64,000 nucleotides of DNA from Lautropia mirabilis (GTDB lineage Bacteria > Pseudomonadota > Gammaproteobacteria > Burkholderiales > Burkholderiaceae_B). A program made the translations under genes and the position numbers. Every line of letters starts with the position of its first letter. The first letter of the stretch is position 1. The stretch covers positions 1-64,000 of the forward strand of contig CAMCOS010000007.1 in assembly GCA_945876565.1 (NCBI GenBank), read 5' to 3'. The notes under the pieces were generated by a model. The model worked only from the letters and a program-made list of their open reading frames with translations. It was not told where the DNA came from and made no database searches. Below, piece by piece: positions 17,368-26,403 of the stretch.

Positions 17368-18144
17368 ATGGAACACACAACTGAATACGTCATCGAAACG
17401 CGTCATCTGACCAAGGAGTTTCTTGGTTTCGTGGCTGTCAACGATGTAAACCTTAAAGTCAGGCGCCACACCATTCACGCCATCATCGGTCCCAATGGTG
17501 CTGGCAAAAGCACCTGCTTTAACTTAATCACCAAATTTCTGACGCCTACCCGGGGCGAAATTCTTTTTAACGGCAACAACATTACCCGCCAGTCATCGTC
17601 GCAAATTGCGCGTGAAGGTGTCGTGCGGTCGTTTCAGATCTCGGCGGTCTTTCCTCACATGACGGTGCTGGAAAACGTTCGCATTGGCTTGCAGCGCAGG
17701 CTAGGCACCACCTTCCATTTCTGGAAAAGCGACAAGACGCTTGACATCTTGAATGACCGTGTTATCGACGCCCTGGAACAGGTTGGTTTGGCTGAGTTTG
17801 CCAACGAACAGGCGGTGAACCTACCCTATGGTCGCAAACGAGCCCTTGAGATTGCCACCACGGTTGCCATGAACCCCGAAGTCATGCTGCTTGACGAGCC
17901 CACTCAGGGCATGGGCCACGAGGATGTAGAGCGCGTGACTGAGCTGATTCGCAAAGTGGCCGTCGGCCGCACGGTCATCATGGTCGAACACAACATGAAG
18001 GTGGTGTCCAACATCGCCGATACGATCTCAGTGCTGCAGCGCGGTGAACTGATTGCGGAAGGTGATTACCAGACCGTGTCGAGCAACCCGCAGGTAATGG
18101 AAGCCTACATGGGGTCTGCTGATACCGAACTGCAAGGCCACTGA
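17368..18144 (+). CDS. livG: Branched-chain/carboxylate ABC transporter ATPase, LivG type
   Basis: This 258-aa ABC ATPase has Walker A GPNGAGKST (about residues 42-50), a LivG-style signature NLPYGRKRALEIA and Walker B VMLLDEPTQGM. It pairs with the LivF-type subunit of the next gene to energise the LivHM channel encoded downstream. The order livG, livF, livK, livH, livM differs from the common enteric order but is complete. The neighbouring acyl-CoA genes suggest that the imported ligand could be an organic acid rather than an amino acid, an inference from context. No good ribosome binding site is seen before the ATG. Confidence 0.92.
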   Translation: MEHTTEYVIETRHLTKEFLGFVAVNDVNLKVRRHTIHAIIGPNGAGKSTCFNLITKFLTPTRGEILFNGNNITRQSSSQIAREGVVRSFQISAVFPHMTVLENVRIGLQRRLGTTFHFWKSDKTLDILNDRVIDALEQVGLAEFANEQAVNLPYGRKRALEIATTVAMNPEVMLLDEPTQGMGHEDVERVTELIRKVAVGRTVIMVEHNMKVVSNIADTISVLQRGELIAEGDYQTVSSNPQVMEAYMGSADTELQGH

Positions 18145-18222
18145 CGCGCTTAGGGCGCCTATGCGCGCTTCATGGTATGGCGGAATTGTTTCAAACCAAC
18201 ACTGACTGAACCCAATAGACTT

Positions 18223-18936
18223 ATGGCTACAACACCTGTGCTCGAAATCAAGGACCTCAATGCCTGGTATGGCGAGTCCCATGTGCTGCATGGCATCAAT
18301 CTCTCGGTCAATGCCGGTGAAGTGGTTTGCCTGTTGGGGCGAAATGGTGCGGGTCGCACATCCACCTTACGCGCCGTTCTGGGTTTGACGGGCGCCAACA
18401 AAGGCTCCATCAAAATCAACGGCACAGAAGTCATTGGTAAGCCCACGCACGAAATCGCCGGGCTTGGCATCGGTTACTGCCCGGAAGAGCGCGGCATTTT
18501 TGCGAGCTTGACCTGCGAACAGAACTTGATGCTGCCGCCCATGGTTGGCCCAAGCTCAAGCGCCATGTCGCTTGACGAGATTTACGGCATGTTCCCTAAC
18601 CTGAAGGAGCGCCGCAACAGTCCGGGCGGGCGCCTATCGGGTGGTGAACAGCAGATGCTGGCCATTGCCCGTATTCTGCGCACCGGCGCCCAACTGCTGT
18701 TGCTTGACGAGATTACCGAGGGCTTGGCACCGGTGATCGTGCAAAAGCTTGGCGACGTGGTGCGCACGCTTAAAGAGAAAGGATTCACCGTGGTTCTGGT
18801 GGAACAGAACTTCCGTTTTGCGTCCAAACTGGCCGATCGTAACTACGTGATCGAGCACGGCGAAGTCGTCATGATGGTTGAGAAAGAAAAGCTTGAACAA
18901 AGCCAGAAAGAGCTTGAAGCGCTTCTAGGGGTCTAA
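18223..18936 (+). CDS. livF: ABC transporter ATPase, LivF type, with Arg in Walker A
   Basis: This 237-aa ABC ATPase follows livG. The start ATG at 18223 gives the family N-terminus; the ORF extends upstream without support. Walker A reads GRNGAGRT (residues 39-46), so the invariant Lys is Arg45 (CGC codon at 18355). Walker B reads LLLLDEITEGLAP, with Ile where Pro is usual. The signature LSGGEQQM and the C-terminal His-loop equivalent (VEQNF) are normal for LivF. Activity may depend mainly on the LivG site of the heterodimer, as seen in other asymmetric ABC transporters. Confidence 0.9.
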   Translation: MATTPVLEIKDLNAWYGESHVLHGINLSVNAGEVVCLLGRNGAGRTSTLRAVLGLTGANKGSIKINGTEVIGKPTHEIAGLGIGYCPEERGIFASLTCEQNLMLPPMVGPSSSAMSLDEIYGMFPNLKERRNSPGGRLSGGEQQMLAIARILRTGAQLLLLDEITEGLAPVIVQKLGDVVRTLKEKGFTVVLVEQNFRFASKLADRNYVIEHGEVVMMVEKEKLEQSQKELEALLGV

Positions 18937-18982
18937 GCCCTGCATTTGCAGCACTACCAACTTCGTGTTTAGGAGACATCGC

Positions 18983-20197
18983 ATGAAAAAAACCGTGATT
19001 TCCCAAGTCGTCGCAGGCGCTTTGTTCGCCGTCGGCGCAAATGCCTCGGCACAGCTGAGCAATGATGCAATCAACATCGGCGTGCTGACTGACCTCTCAG
19101 GCATCTACTCGGCCATTGAAGGCCCCGGCGCTGTCGTGGCTGCTGAAATGGCCGTGGCCGATTTCGGTGGCACCGTACTGGGTAAAAAAATCAACATCAC
19201 TTCGGCTGACACCCAATCCAAAGCTGACCTGTCGAGCTCAAAGGCTCGTGAAATGTTCGAGCGTGACAACGTCGACATGATCGTGGGTAACGTCTCCACT
19301 GCTTCCGCACTGGCCGCCATGGAAGTGGCTGACCAAATGAAGCGTGTTGCGCTGGTCACGGGTGCTGCATCCTTGCCAATCACCAACGAGCGCTGCAACC
19401 CCTACACCGTGCACTGGGTCTATGACACCTACGCCTTGGCTCACGGCACCGGTGACGCCGTGGTTGCAACCGGCAAGAAGACATGGTTCTTCGTGACCGC
19501 TGACTACGCGTTTGGTCACACACTTGAGCGTGACACATCGCAAGTGGTGACTGCTGCTGGCGGTAAAGTACTCGGTAGCGTCAAGCACCCCATCAACACC
19601 ACGGACTTCGCTTCTTACCTGGCTCAGGCTCAATCATCGGGTGCTGAAGTGATTGCCTTGGCCAACGCCGGTGGCGACACCATTGGTTCGATCAAGCAGG
19701 CTGCCGAGCTTGGCATCATGGGTTCAAAGCAAACCGTCGTGCCACTGCTGATGTTCACCGCTGATATTCAGGCACTGGGTTTGCAAGAAACCCAAGGCAT
19801 GAACTTTACGGTGGGTTGGTACTGGGACTATAACGAGTCAAATCGCAAGTTTGCCGAGCGCTTCATGAAGAACTTCAAGGGCACAGCCCCGACTTCGGTT
19901 CAGGCGGGTGTGTACTCAGCAACCCTGAACTACCTGAAGGCTGTTCAGGCGGTTGGTACGGACAACTCCGACAAAGTCATGGCTTACTTGAAGTCAACGC
20001 CAATTGACGATGGTTTGTTCAAAGGCGTGATTCGAAAAGACGGCAAGTTTGAACACGACATGTACCTCTTGCAGGTCAAGTCACCAAAGGAGTCCAAGAA
20101 CCGCAACGATATTGCAACCGTTGCCCGTGTGATCCCGGCGGCTCAGGCAACATTGCCCTTGTCGCAGTCCAAGTGCAAGCTGGTTACCGGTTCTTGA
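18983..20197 (+). CDS. Periplasmic substrate-binding protein of Liv-type ABC transporter
   Basis: This 404-aa type I periplasmic binding protein has a signal peptide (MKKTVISQVVAGALFAVGANASA, cleavage near residue 23). The mature part opens with INIGVLTDLSGIYSAIEGPG, typical of LivK-like proteins that bind amino acids, aromatic acids or other carboxylates. AGGAGA lies before the ATG at 18983. It sits between livF and livH, with 46 and 23 bp spacing, so it is part of the operon. The ligand cannot be told from sequence; nearby acyl-CoA genes hint at an organic acid. Confidence 0.9.
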   Translation: MKKTVISQVVAGALFAVGANASAQLSNDAINIGVLTDLSGIYSAIEGPGAVVAAEMAVADFGGTVLGKKINITSADTQSKADLSSSKAREMFERDNVDMIVGNVSTASALAAMEVADQMKRVALVTGAASLPITNERCNPYTVHWVYDTYALAHGTGDAVVATGKKTWFFVTADYAFGHTLERDTSQVVTAAGGKVLGSVKHPINTTDFASYLAQAQSSGAEVIALANAGGDTIGSIKQAAELGIMGSKQTVVPLLMFTADIQALGLQETQGMNFTVGWYWDYNESNRKFAERFMKNFKGTAPTSVQAGVYSATLNYLKAVQAVGTDNSDKVMAYLKSTPIDDGLFKGVIRKDGKFEHDMYLLQVKSPKESKNRNDIATVARVIPAAQATLPLSQSKCKLVTGS

Positions 20198-20220
20198 TAG
20201 GAAAGTTGGGGAGATAGATC

Positions 20221-21135
20221 ATGTTTGAGTTGCTTGGCGTATCACCGCAAGCATTTACTGCCCAGATGTTGATTGGGCTTATCAACGGCTCGTTTTACGC
20301 GCTGTTGAGCTTGGGACTGGCGGTGATCTTCGGGTTGCTCAATGTGATCAACTTCACGCATGGCGCCTTGTACATGCTGGGCGCCATGCTGTCCTGGATT
20401 GGACTGACCCAGCTTGGCAACTGGATTGGCATGCCTGAATTTCAGGTGCCGTATCTGGTTGCCTTGGTGCTCGCACCATTGATCGTCGGCGCATTCAGCA
20501 TTCTGGTTGAAAAAACCATGCTCAAGCGCCTCTACCACCTCGATCACCTCTATGGGCTCTTGCTGACGTTTGGCATCGCCTTGGTGCTCGAGGGCCTGTT
20601 TCGTCACTGGTTTGGGGTGCTGGGCAACAGCTACCCCGTGCCAGACATGTTGCGTGGCGGCTTAAGGGTCAATGACCTGTTTCTGCCGTACTACCGCCTG
20701 TGGGTGGTCGGCCTGGCGTTGCTGGTCTGCTTTGCGACTTGGTACTTCATTGAACGCACCAAGCTCGGCAGCTTATTGCGCGCCGGCACCGAGAATCCCA
20801 GACTGCTCCAAGCACTCGGGGTCAACGTGCCTTTGATTATCACGCTGACCTACGGTGCCGGCTGTGCATTGGCTGCGTTTGCCGGCGTGCTGGCGGCGCC
20901 CATCTACCAGGTGACTGCGGTGATGGGCTCGAATCTGATTATCGTGGTGTTTGCGGTGGTGGTCATCGGCGGCATGGGCTCGATTGCAGGCTCGATCCTG
21001 ACAGGCCTCGGTTTGGGTGTTGTCGAAGGCCTCACGAAGGTGTTCTACCCGGAAGCCTCGTCCGTTTCGATCTTTGTGATCATGATTATTGTGCTGCTGC
21101 TTAAGCCCGCCGGGCTGTTTGGCAAAGTTCGCTAA
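20221..21135 (+). CDS. livH: ABC transporter permease, LivH type
   Basis: This 304-aa integral membrane protein has about eight hydrophobic segments. The LivH hallmark LSLGLAVIFGLLNVINFTHGALYMLGA lies near residues 29-55. The later VIGGMGSIAGSILTGLGLG segment is the coupling region that contacts the ATPases. A GGGGAG sequence precedes the ATG. It forms one half of the channel with LivM, which starts 13 nt downstream. Confidence 0.92.
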   Translation: MFELLGVSPQAFTAQMLIGLINGSFYALLSLGLAVIFGLLNVINFTHGALYMLGAMLSWIGLTQLGNWIGMPEFQVPYLVALVLAPLIVGAFSILVEKTMLKRLYHLDHLYGLLLTFGIALVLEGLFRHWFGVLGNSYPVPDMLRGGLRVNDLFLPYYRLWVVGLALLVCFATWYFIERTKLGSLLRAGTENPRLLQALGVNVPLIITLTYGAGCALAAFAGVLAAPIYQVTAVMGSNLIIVVFAVVVIGGMGSIAGSILTGLGLGVVEGLTKVFYPEASSVSIFVIMIIVLLLKPAGLFGKVR

Positions 21136-21148
21136 AAAGGCCCCGACC

Positions 21149-22126
21149 ATGAACGCAACTACCACTACCCCCACTGCTACTGTTGGCGCATCAACATCGA
21201 CGTCGACGTTCACGAAACTGTCGATCGTGATTTTTGTGCTGCTCGCCTTACTGCCCTTCCAGAACTTTGTCTATGACTTGTTCATGATGAAGGTGTTCTG
21301 TTTTGCGATATTTGCAGCTTCGGTAAACCTGCTGCTTGGCTACGCCGGCTTGTTGTCATTTGGCCATGCGGCTTTCTTTGGCTCAGCCTCCTACGTCACG
21401 GCGCATGCCATGAAGGAATGGGGTGTTACCCCAGAGATTGGCTTATTGATCGGCGTGGTGTGCTCAACGGCCCTGGGCTATGTGTTTGGCGCGCTGGCCA
21501 TTCGTCGCCAAGGTATCTATTTCGCCATGATCACGCTGGCGCTGGCACAAATCGTCTACTTTATGGCGACCCAAGTGCCATTCACCAACGGTGAGGACGG
21601 CATTCAGGGCGTGCCACGGGGTGAGTTTCTGGGCTTGATTGATTTGAGTCCGTCAACCAACATGTACTGGTTCTCACTTGGCGTGTTTGCGCTGGCGTTT
21701 TTGCTGGTGCTTCGTGTTGTGCGCTCACCATTTGGCCAAGTGCTCAAGTCCATCCGTGAAAACGAACCCCGTGCGATTTCGCTGGGCTACAACGTTGACC
21801 GTTACAAGCTCATGGCCTTCACCATCTCTGCTGGCTTGGCTGGTTTGGGTGGTGGCTTAAAAGCGTTGGTGCTGCAACTTGCATCGCTAACCGACGTGTT
21901 CTGGCAAATGTCGGGTGAGGCGGTGCTGATGACCATTTTGGGTGGCATTGGAACGCTCTGGGGCCCGATTGCTGGCGCGGCTGTAATCATCAACCTGCAA
22001 AACTACTTGGCCAACTTGGGTGGCTGGAGCACGATTGCCACAGGAGCGATTTTTGTGGTCTGCGTGTTGGCTTTCCGCCGCGGTATCGTGGGTGAGATTG
22101 CGCATCGGCTAAAGATTCAGTTATAG
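21149..22126 (+). CDS. livM: ABC transporter permease, LivM type
   Basis: This 325-aa membrane protein starts with a Thr/Ala/Ser-rich cytoplasmic tail (residues 1-23), then a first helix, then the LivM hallmark NLLLGYAGLLSFGHAAFFG near residues 55-75. The coupling region LMTILGGIGTLWGPIAGA lies near residues 260-280. The start at 21149 is chosen because the upstream reading overlaps livH in another frame. It is the last gene of the operon; a strong terminator follows 33 nt past the stop. Confidence 0.92.
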   Translation: MNATTTTPTATVGASTSTSTFTKLSIVIFVLLALLPFQNFVYDLFMMKVFCFAIFAASVNLLLGYAGLLSFGHAAFFGSASYVTAHAMKEWGVTPEIGLLIGVVCSTALGYVFGALAIRRQGIYFAMITLALAQIVYFMATQVPFTNGEDGIQGVPRGEFLGLIDLSPSTNMYWFSLGVFALAFLLVLRVVRSPFGQVLKSIRENEPRAISLGYNVDRYKLMAFTISAGLAGLGGGLKALVLQLASLTDVFWQMSGEAVLMTILGGIGTLWGPIAGAAVIINLQNYLANLGGWSTIATGAIFVVCVLAFRRGIVGEIAHRLKIQL

Positions 22127-22159
22127 GCTAAATCAATGCCTTGCAATTTAAGGTAAAAG

Positions 22160-22191
22160 AAGGGGGTGACTAATGTCACCCCCTTTTTTTT
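22160..22191 (+). terminator. Rho-independent terminator after livM
   Basis: A near-ideal hairpin: an 11-bp perfect stem (AAGGGGGTGAC / GTCACCCCCTT) with a TAAT loop is followed by a run of T. It ends the livGFKHM operon. It also contains an in-frame GTG for the next ORF, which argues against that codon being the HAD gene start. Confidence 0.93.
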
Positions 22192-22228
22192 AGGCTACAC
22201 CAGCTCACTGCGTCAGGGATTCAAAGAA

Positions 22229-23038
22229 GTGAAAGACCTTGCTCATCTGCCTAGCCAGTCGGCAGCCAGCATCCAGTATGTCCTGTGCGACATCGATGAC
22301 ACCGTGACTACAGAAGGACGCTTGACTGCCCAGGCCTACTTGGCCATGCAGGCCTTGCACGATGCAGGTATTCACGTCATTCCAATCACTGGGCGTCCTG
22401 CTGGCTGGTGCGACCATTTCGCCCGAATGTGGCCAGTGTCTGCCGTGGTTGGTGAGAATGGCGCTTTTTTCATGTGCTACGACCTTGCGGCACGAAAGAT
22501 GCGCCAACAGTTTTGGGCCGATGCGCAAGCCCGCGAGCTGAACCGCCAAAGGCTTGATGCGCTCGCCAAAATCATTCTGGCCGAGGTCCCCGGATGCGCC
22601 TTGGCCAGCGACCAGCCCTACCGCGTGGCCGACCTCGCGATCGATTTCTGCGAAGACGTGGATCGGCTACCCGAGACTGCCATCGAGAAAATCGTGTCCT
22701 TGTTTGAAGACAATGGTGCCTGCGCCAAAGTTAGCTCCATTCACGTCAACGGCTGGTTCGGGCAATATGACAAGCTGACCATGACACGCCGTTTGTTTGA
22801 CGAGATATTTGGTCAATCAGTGCAACGGTTACAAGATCAAATTCTCTTTATTGGCGACTCACCGAATGACGCGCCTATGTTTGGTTTCTTTGAGAACTCG
22901 GTGGGTGTGGCCAATGTTCAAGACCAGCTACATCGCTTGGAAGACCTGCCCAAATATGTCTGCCAGGCTCGTGGTGGAGCGGGGTTTGCTGAGATGGCAG
23001 CCACATTGCTAAAACATCGAAGCTACATAAATCGATGA
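22229..23038 (+). CDS. HAD superfamily (Cof/IIB-type) phosphatase
   Basis: This 269-aa HAD hydrolase has motif I VLCDIDDTVT near residues 17-26, motif II with Thr in PITGRPAGW near 55-63, and motif IV IGDSPNDAPMF near 210-220. The long insert between motifs II and III fits the IIB cap group, which includes sugar phosphatases. The start is set at GTG 22229, preceded by AGGGA; an upstream in-frame GTG at 22166 lies inside the livM terminator stem. It precedes a Ugp-like importer by 94 bp, so it may dephosphorylate an imported sugar- or glycerol-phosphate, which is inferred. Confidence 0.82.
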   Translation: MKDLAHLPSQSAASIQYVLCDIDDTVTTEGRLTAQAYLAMQALHDAGIHVIPITGRPAGWCDHFARMWPVSAVVGENGAFFMCYDLAARKMRQQFWADAQARELNRQRLDALAKIILAEVPGCALASDQPYRVADLAIDFCEDVDRLPETAIEKIVSLFEDNGACAKVSSIHVNGWFGQYDKLTMTRRLFDEIFGQSVQRLQDQILFIGDSPNDAPMFGFFENSVGVANVQDQLHRLEDLPKYVCQARGGAGFAEMAATLLKHRSYINR

Positions 23039-23132
23039 GCCCATTGGGGGCGTAGGCAGTATTTCGCCTATCTGTCACATTGACGTCATGCCACAGCACT
23101 ACAAATGCTGGCAATGAAAAAATGTGACTGAC

Positions 23133-24152
23133 ATGACTGCCGTTGAATTCAAGCAAGTCAGCAAATCTTGGGCAAACACGACCGCCCTGCACCCCACCGA
23201 CCTCGCGCTTGCGGCTGGTGAATTCTCGGTATTGTTGGGTCCTTCAGGTTGCGGCAAAACGACCACCTTGCGCCTGATTGCCGGGCTGGAAACCACATCA
23301 ACCGGCAGCATCCGGATATTCGGTGACGATGTGACCAAGACCGAGCCGGCAGCCCGCGGGGTATCGATGGTGTTTCAAAACTACGCCTTGTTCCCACACC
23401 TATCGGTTCAAGAGAACATCGCATTCGGCCTAAAAATCCGCAAAATCACTCGCAGTGAGATCGAGACACGCTTATCCCGTGTTCTGAGTCTGCTTGGATT
23501 ATCGACGCTACGTGATCGAAAGCCCTCGCAATTATCTGGCGGACAGCAACAGCGGGTGGCGCTCGCTCGCGCCTTGGTGGCTGACGCGAGGCTGTGCCTG
23601 ATGGATGAACCGCTATCGAACCTAGACGCCAAGTTGCGCCAGTCCATGCGGGATGAGTTGCGTGCGCTACAGCAAAAGCTTGAGTTGTCGCTCGTTTATG
23701 TAACCCACGACCAGACTGAAGCCATGAGCATGGCAGACCGTGTGGTGCTGCTCAAAGACGGAAAAATTGAGCAGATCGCCTCGCCCACCACGATTTACCA
23801 ACAGCCAGCGAGCTTATTTGTGGCGAAATTCATCGGTAGCACCAAAATGAATGTGCTACCCGTCGAGGGCGGCTTGATTGCCGGTACAGACGTTGCCGTC
23901 ACTGGTCCACCCGGTGCCAAGTCATTGGGCATTCGTCCTGAAGACGTCGGATTTGACGGTGCCATTCAAGCCACCGTGACCCACACAGAGTTCACCGGGG
24001 CCGACTTGCTCGTGCACATGCAGGTCGGCCCCCATCCCATCACGGCTAGAGCCGATGGCAAAGCCGTGATCCAACCCCACGCGCAGATCAACCTGGGCTG
24101 GCAGGCTGCAAGCCAGCATTGGTTCGATGCCCAAGGACTGCGCATTGTTTAA
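23133..24152 (+). CDS. ABC transporter ATPase, UgpC/MalK type
   Basis: This 339-aa ATPase has Walker A GPSGCGKTT (about residues 33-41), signature LSGGQQQRVALARAL, Walker B LCLMDEPLSNLDAKLR and a C-terminal TOBE-type domain (about 235-339). This is the MalK/UgpC layout used by carbohydrate and glycerophosphate importers. ATG 23133 is used; a GTG three codons earlier is possible. It heads the order ATPase, binding protein, permease, permease, hydrolase. UgpC is the nearest well-known relative, but the substrate is not proven. Confidence 0.88.
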   Translation: MTAVEFKQVSKSWANTTALHPTDLALAAGEFSVLLGPSGCGKTTTLRLIAGLETTSTGSIRIFGDDVTKTEPAARGVSMVFQNYALFPHLSVQENIAFGLKIRKITRSEIETRLSRVLSLLGLSTLRDRKPSQLSGGQQQRVALARALVADARLCLMDEPLSNLDAKLRQSMRDELRALQQKLELSLVYVTHDQTEAMSMADRVVLLKDGKIEQIASPTTIYQQPASLFVAKFIGSTKMNVLPVEGGLIAGTDVAVTGPPGAKSLGIRPEDVGFDGAIQATVTHTEFTGADLLVHMQVGPHPITARADGKAVIQPHAQINLGWQAASQHWFDAQGLRIV

Positions 24153-24168
24153 ACCTCGGAGATCCGCA

Positions 24169-25449
24169 ATGAAAAAGCTCGTTAGTCTTGCATCCACGCT
24201 CGCGGCCAGTCTGTGCGTCAGCACAGCAGCGCTCGCGCAAACCGAAGTGCCGTTTTATTTCCCGGTCGCCGTTGGCGGACCCATCACCAAAATCATCGAT
24301 GGCTATGCCGCTGATTTCAACAACGCGAACCCTGACCTGAAAGTTGTGCCCGTCTATGCCGGCAGCTACCAGGAAACCGTGGTCAAGGCACTCACTGCGC
24401 ACAAAGCCAATAAGCCGCCTGCAGCCGCCATCTTGCTGTCAACCGATACGTTTACGCTAATCGATGAGGACGCCATTGTTCCGTTTGACAGCTTCGTGAA
24501 GACTGATGATGAGCGCAAGTGGATGAAGGATTTCTTCCCAGCATTTTTGTTAAACGGCCAGGTAGACAATAAAACCTGGGGCATCCCCTTCCAACGGTCA
24601 ACCGTTGTGATGTATTGGAATAAAGAGGCATTCAAAGAGGTTGGCCTTGACCCCAACGTCGCGCCTCAGGACTGGAAGCAACTGATCTCCATGGGTCAAA
24701 AGCTCACCAAGCGTGCCGCCAGTGGCAACGTCGAGCGCTGGGGCATCCAAGTGCCATCCAGTGGTTTCCCATACTGGTTGTTCCAGGGCTTTAGCACCCA
24801 GAATGGTGCTATCTTGGCCAACCCTGAAGGCACCAAAGTGAACTTTGATGGCCTGGACGTCATTGAAGCATTGCAGTACTGGGTCAACCTATCACAAGAA
24901 TACAAAATTCATCCCCCAGGCGTGGTCCAGTGGGGCACCACACCGCAGGATTTCATGCAGGGCAAGGCAGCCATGATTTGGACGACCACCGGCAACCTGA
25001 CCAACATCCGCAAAAACGCACCGTTTGAGTTTGGTGTGGCCATGCTGCCAGAGAATACCCGTCGTGGTTCGCCAACCGGTGGCGGCAACTTCTTCATCTT
25101 CAAGAAAGCCTCTCAGGCTGAGCAAGAAGGTGCCTTCCGTTTTGCTAAGTGGCTAACGCAACCCGAGCGTGCTGCCCAGTGGAGCATTGACACGGGCTAC
25201 GTGGCTGTATCACCTGCTGCTTATGACACCGCGGCATTGAAAGCCTATGCTGCTGAGTTCCCGCCCGCCTTGGTGGCGCGTGACCAACTGCCGTTTGCCG
25301 TGGCTGAACTGTCAACGCACGACAATCAGCGTGTGACCAAGGCACTCAATGATGCCCTGCAAGCAGCACTGACGGTCGCTAAAACGCCTCAGCAAGCCTT
25401 GAAAGACGCTCAGGCTGAAGCCAACCGCATCCTGCGCCCCTATCAGTAA
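24169..25449 (+). CDS. Extracellular solute-binding protein, UgpB-like
   Basis: This 426-aa binding protein has a signal peptide (residues 1-23, ending STAALAQ). The mature protein begins TEVPFYFPVAVGGPITKIIDGY and contains WGIPFQRSTVVMYWNKEAF and a GTTPQDFMQGKAAMIWTTTG segment, which resemble UgpB, the glycerol-3-phosphate and glycerophosphodiester binding protein. CTCGGAG precedes the ATG at 24169. A strong hairpin sits between this gene and the permease genes, a common way to keep binding-protein mRNA more abundant. Confidence 0.9.
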   Translation: MKKLVSLASTLAASLCVSTAALAQTEVPFYFPVAVGGPITKIIDGYAADFNNANPDLKVVPVYAGSYQETVVKALTAHKANKPPAAAILLSTDTFTLIDEDAIVPFDSFVKTDDERKWMKDFFPAFLLNGQVDNKTWGIPFQRSTVVMYWNKEAFKEVGLDPNVAPQDWKQLISMGQKLTKRAASGNVERWGIQVPSSGFPYWLFQGFSTQNGAILANPEGTKVNFDGLDVIEALQYWVNLSQEYKIHPPGVVQWGTTPQDFMQGKAAMIWTTTGNLTNIRKNAPFEFGVAMLPENTRRGSPTGGGNFFIFKKASQAEQEGAFRFAKWLTQPERAAQWSIDTGYVAVSPAAYDTAALKAYAAEFPPALVARDQLPFAVAELSTHDNQRVTKALNDALQAALTVAKTPQQALKDAQAEANRILRPYQ

Positions 25450-25457
25450 GTGACTAA

Positions 25458-25500
25458 CTGAAGCGGCCTGCCTAAGACAGGTGGGCCGCTTCAGCCCTTT
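25458..25500 (+). terminator. Intra-operon hairpin between the binding-protein and permease genes
   Basis: An 11-bp perfect stem (CTGAAGCGGCC at 25458-25468, GGCCGCTTCAG at 25484-25494), extended inward by a short CCTG/CAGG pairing, is followed by CCCTTT. It starts 9 nt after the binding-protein stop. The T run is short, so it is more likely a partial terminator or an mRNA 3'-end stabiliser than a full stop. Confidence 0.75.
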
Positions 25501-25533
25501 AGAACCTGGCCTTGTAACATCGGACTCGATGCG

Positions 25534-26403
25534 TTGAACTCTCGACACATACAGGCATATCTGCTGTTGCTGCCCGCCTTTGTGTTTTTGGTGGGCTTTG
25601 CCCATTACCCAGCCATCGCCACGATAGTTGATAGCCTGATGTCAACGCCTCGGGCTGGCCGCGCTCCGTTATTCGTGGGTTTGGAGAACTATCAGGTCAT
25701 GATTGAAGACCCGGTGTTCTGGAAGTCTGTCACCAACAATCTCTGGTTTGCACTCGCCACGATTCCGTTGTCGATGGCCATTGCCATTTTGATGGCACTT
25801 TGGGTCAACGACAAAATCACTGGTCGCTCGTTTTTACGCATGTCTTATTTTCTGCCAACCGTCTTGCCCATGATTGCAGTGGCCAATATCTGGATTTTTT
25901 TCTACACCCCTGACTACGGCCTCATCAACCAGGCGCTGCAACTCTTGGGCTTAAAAAGCCAGAACTTCTTGGGCGACCCAAGCCTGGCATTGATGTCTGT
26001 GACCATCGTGGCCATCTGGAAAGAAGCTGGGTTCTTTATGATTTTTTACCTGGCTGCGCTTCAGACCTTAAGCCCAAGCTACCGTGAGGCGGCCCAGATC
26101 GAAGGGGCATCCAAGTGGTACTTCTTCTGGAAGATCCAGTGGCCGCTGCTGATGCCAACCACGGTTTTTGTGCTGGTCAATGCGCTGATCAATGCGTTCA
26201 GAATGGTTGACCACATATTTGTGATGACCCATGGTGGACCAAACAACGCCTCATCGCTGCTGTTGTTTTACCTGTATGAAGTTGGTTTCAAGTTCTGGGA
26301 TCGTGGTTACGCCTCAGCGTTGACCATGGTGCTTTTAGCCATTCTGGCCATTGTCGGATTACTGCAATTTTTCTGGTTAGACAAGCGGACACACTACAGA
26401 TGA
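25534..26403 (+). CDS. ABC transporter permease, UgpA-like
   Basis: This 289-aa membrane protein has about six helices. The EAA loop (YREAAQIEGASKWYFFWKIQWPLLMPT) lies near residues 186-212 and contacts the ATPase. The start is a TTG at 25534; no ATG or GTG gives a family-like N-terminus. An out-of-frame ATG four bases upstream makes only a two-codon ORF. It overlaps the next permease by 4 nt (ATGA), a translational-coupling signature. It resembles UgpA and MalF-type permeases. Confidence 0.88.
   Translation: MNSRHIQAYLLLLPAFVFLVGFAHYPAIATIVDSLMSTPRAGRAPLFVGLENYQVMIEDPVFWKSVTNNLWFALATIPLSMAIAILMALWVNDKITGRSFLRMSYFLPTVLPMIAVANIWIFFYTPDYGLINQALQLLGLKSQNFLGDPSLALMSVTIVAIWKEAGFFMIFYLAALQTLSPSYREAAQIEGASKWYFFWKIQWPLLMPTTVFVLVNALINAFRMVDHIFVMTHGGPNNASSLLLFYLYEVGFKFWDRGYASALTMVLLAILAIVGLLQFFWLDKRTHYR

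Noticed and set aside
22166-22228. GTG at 22166 as the start of the HAD phosphatase
   Set aside because: It lies inside the livM terminator stem and the first codons read the T run. A GTG at 22229 with AGGGA upstream is better.
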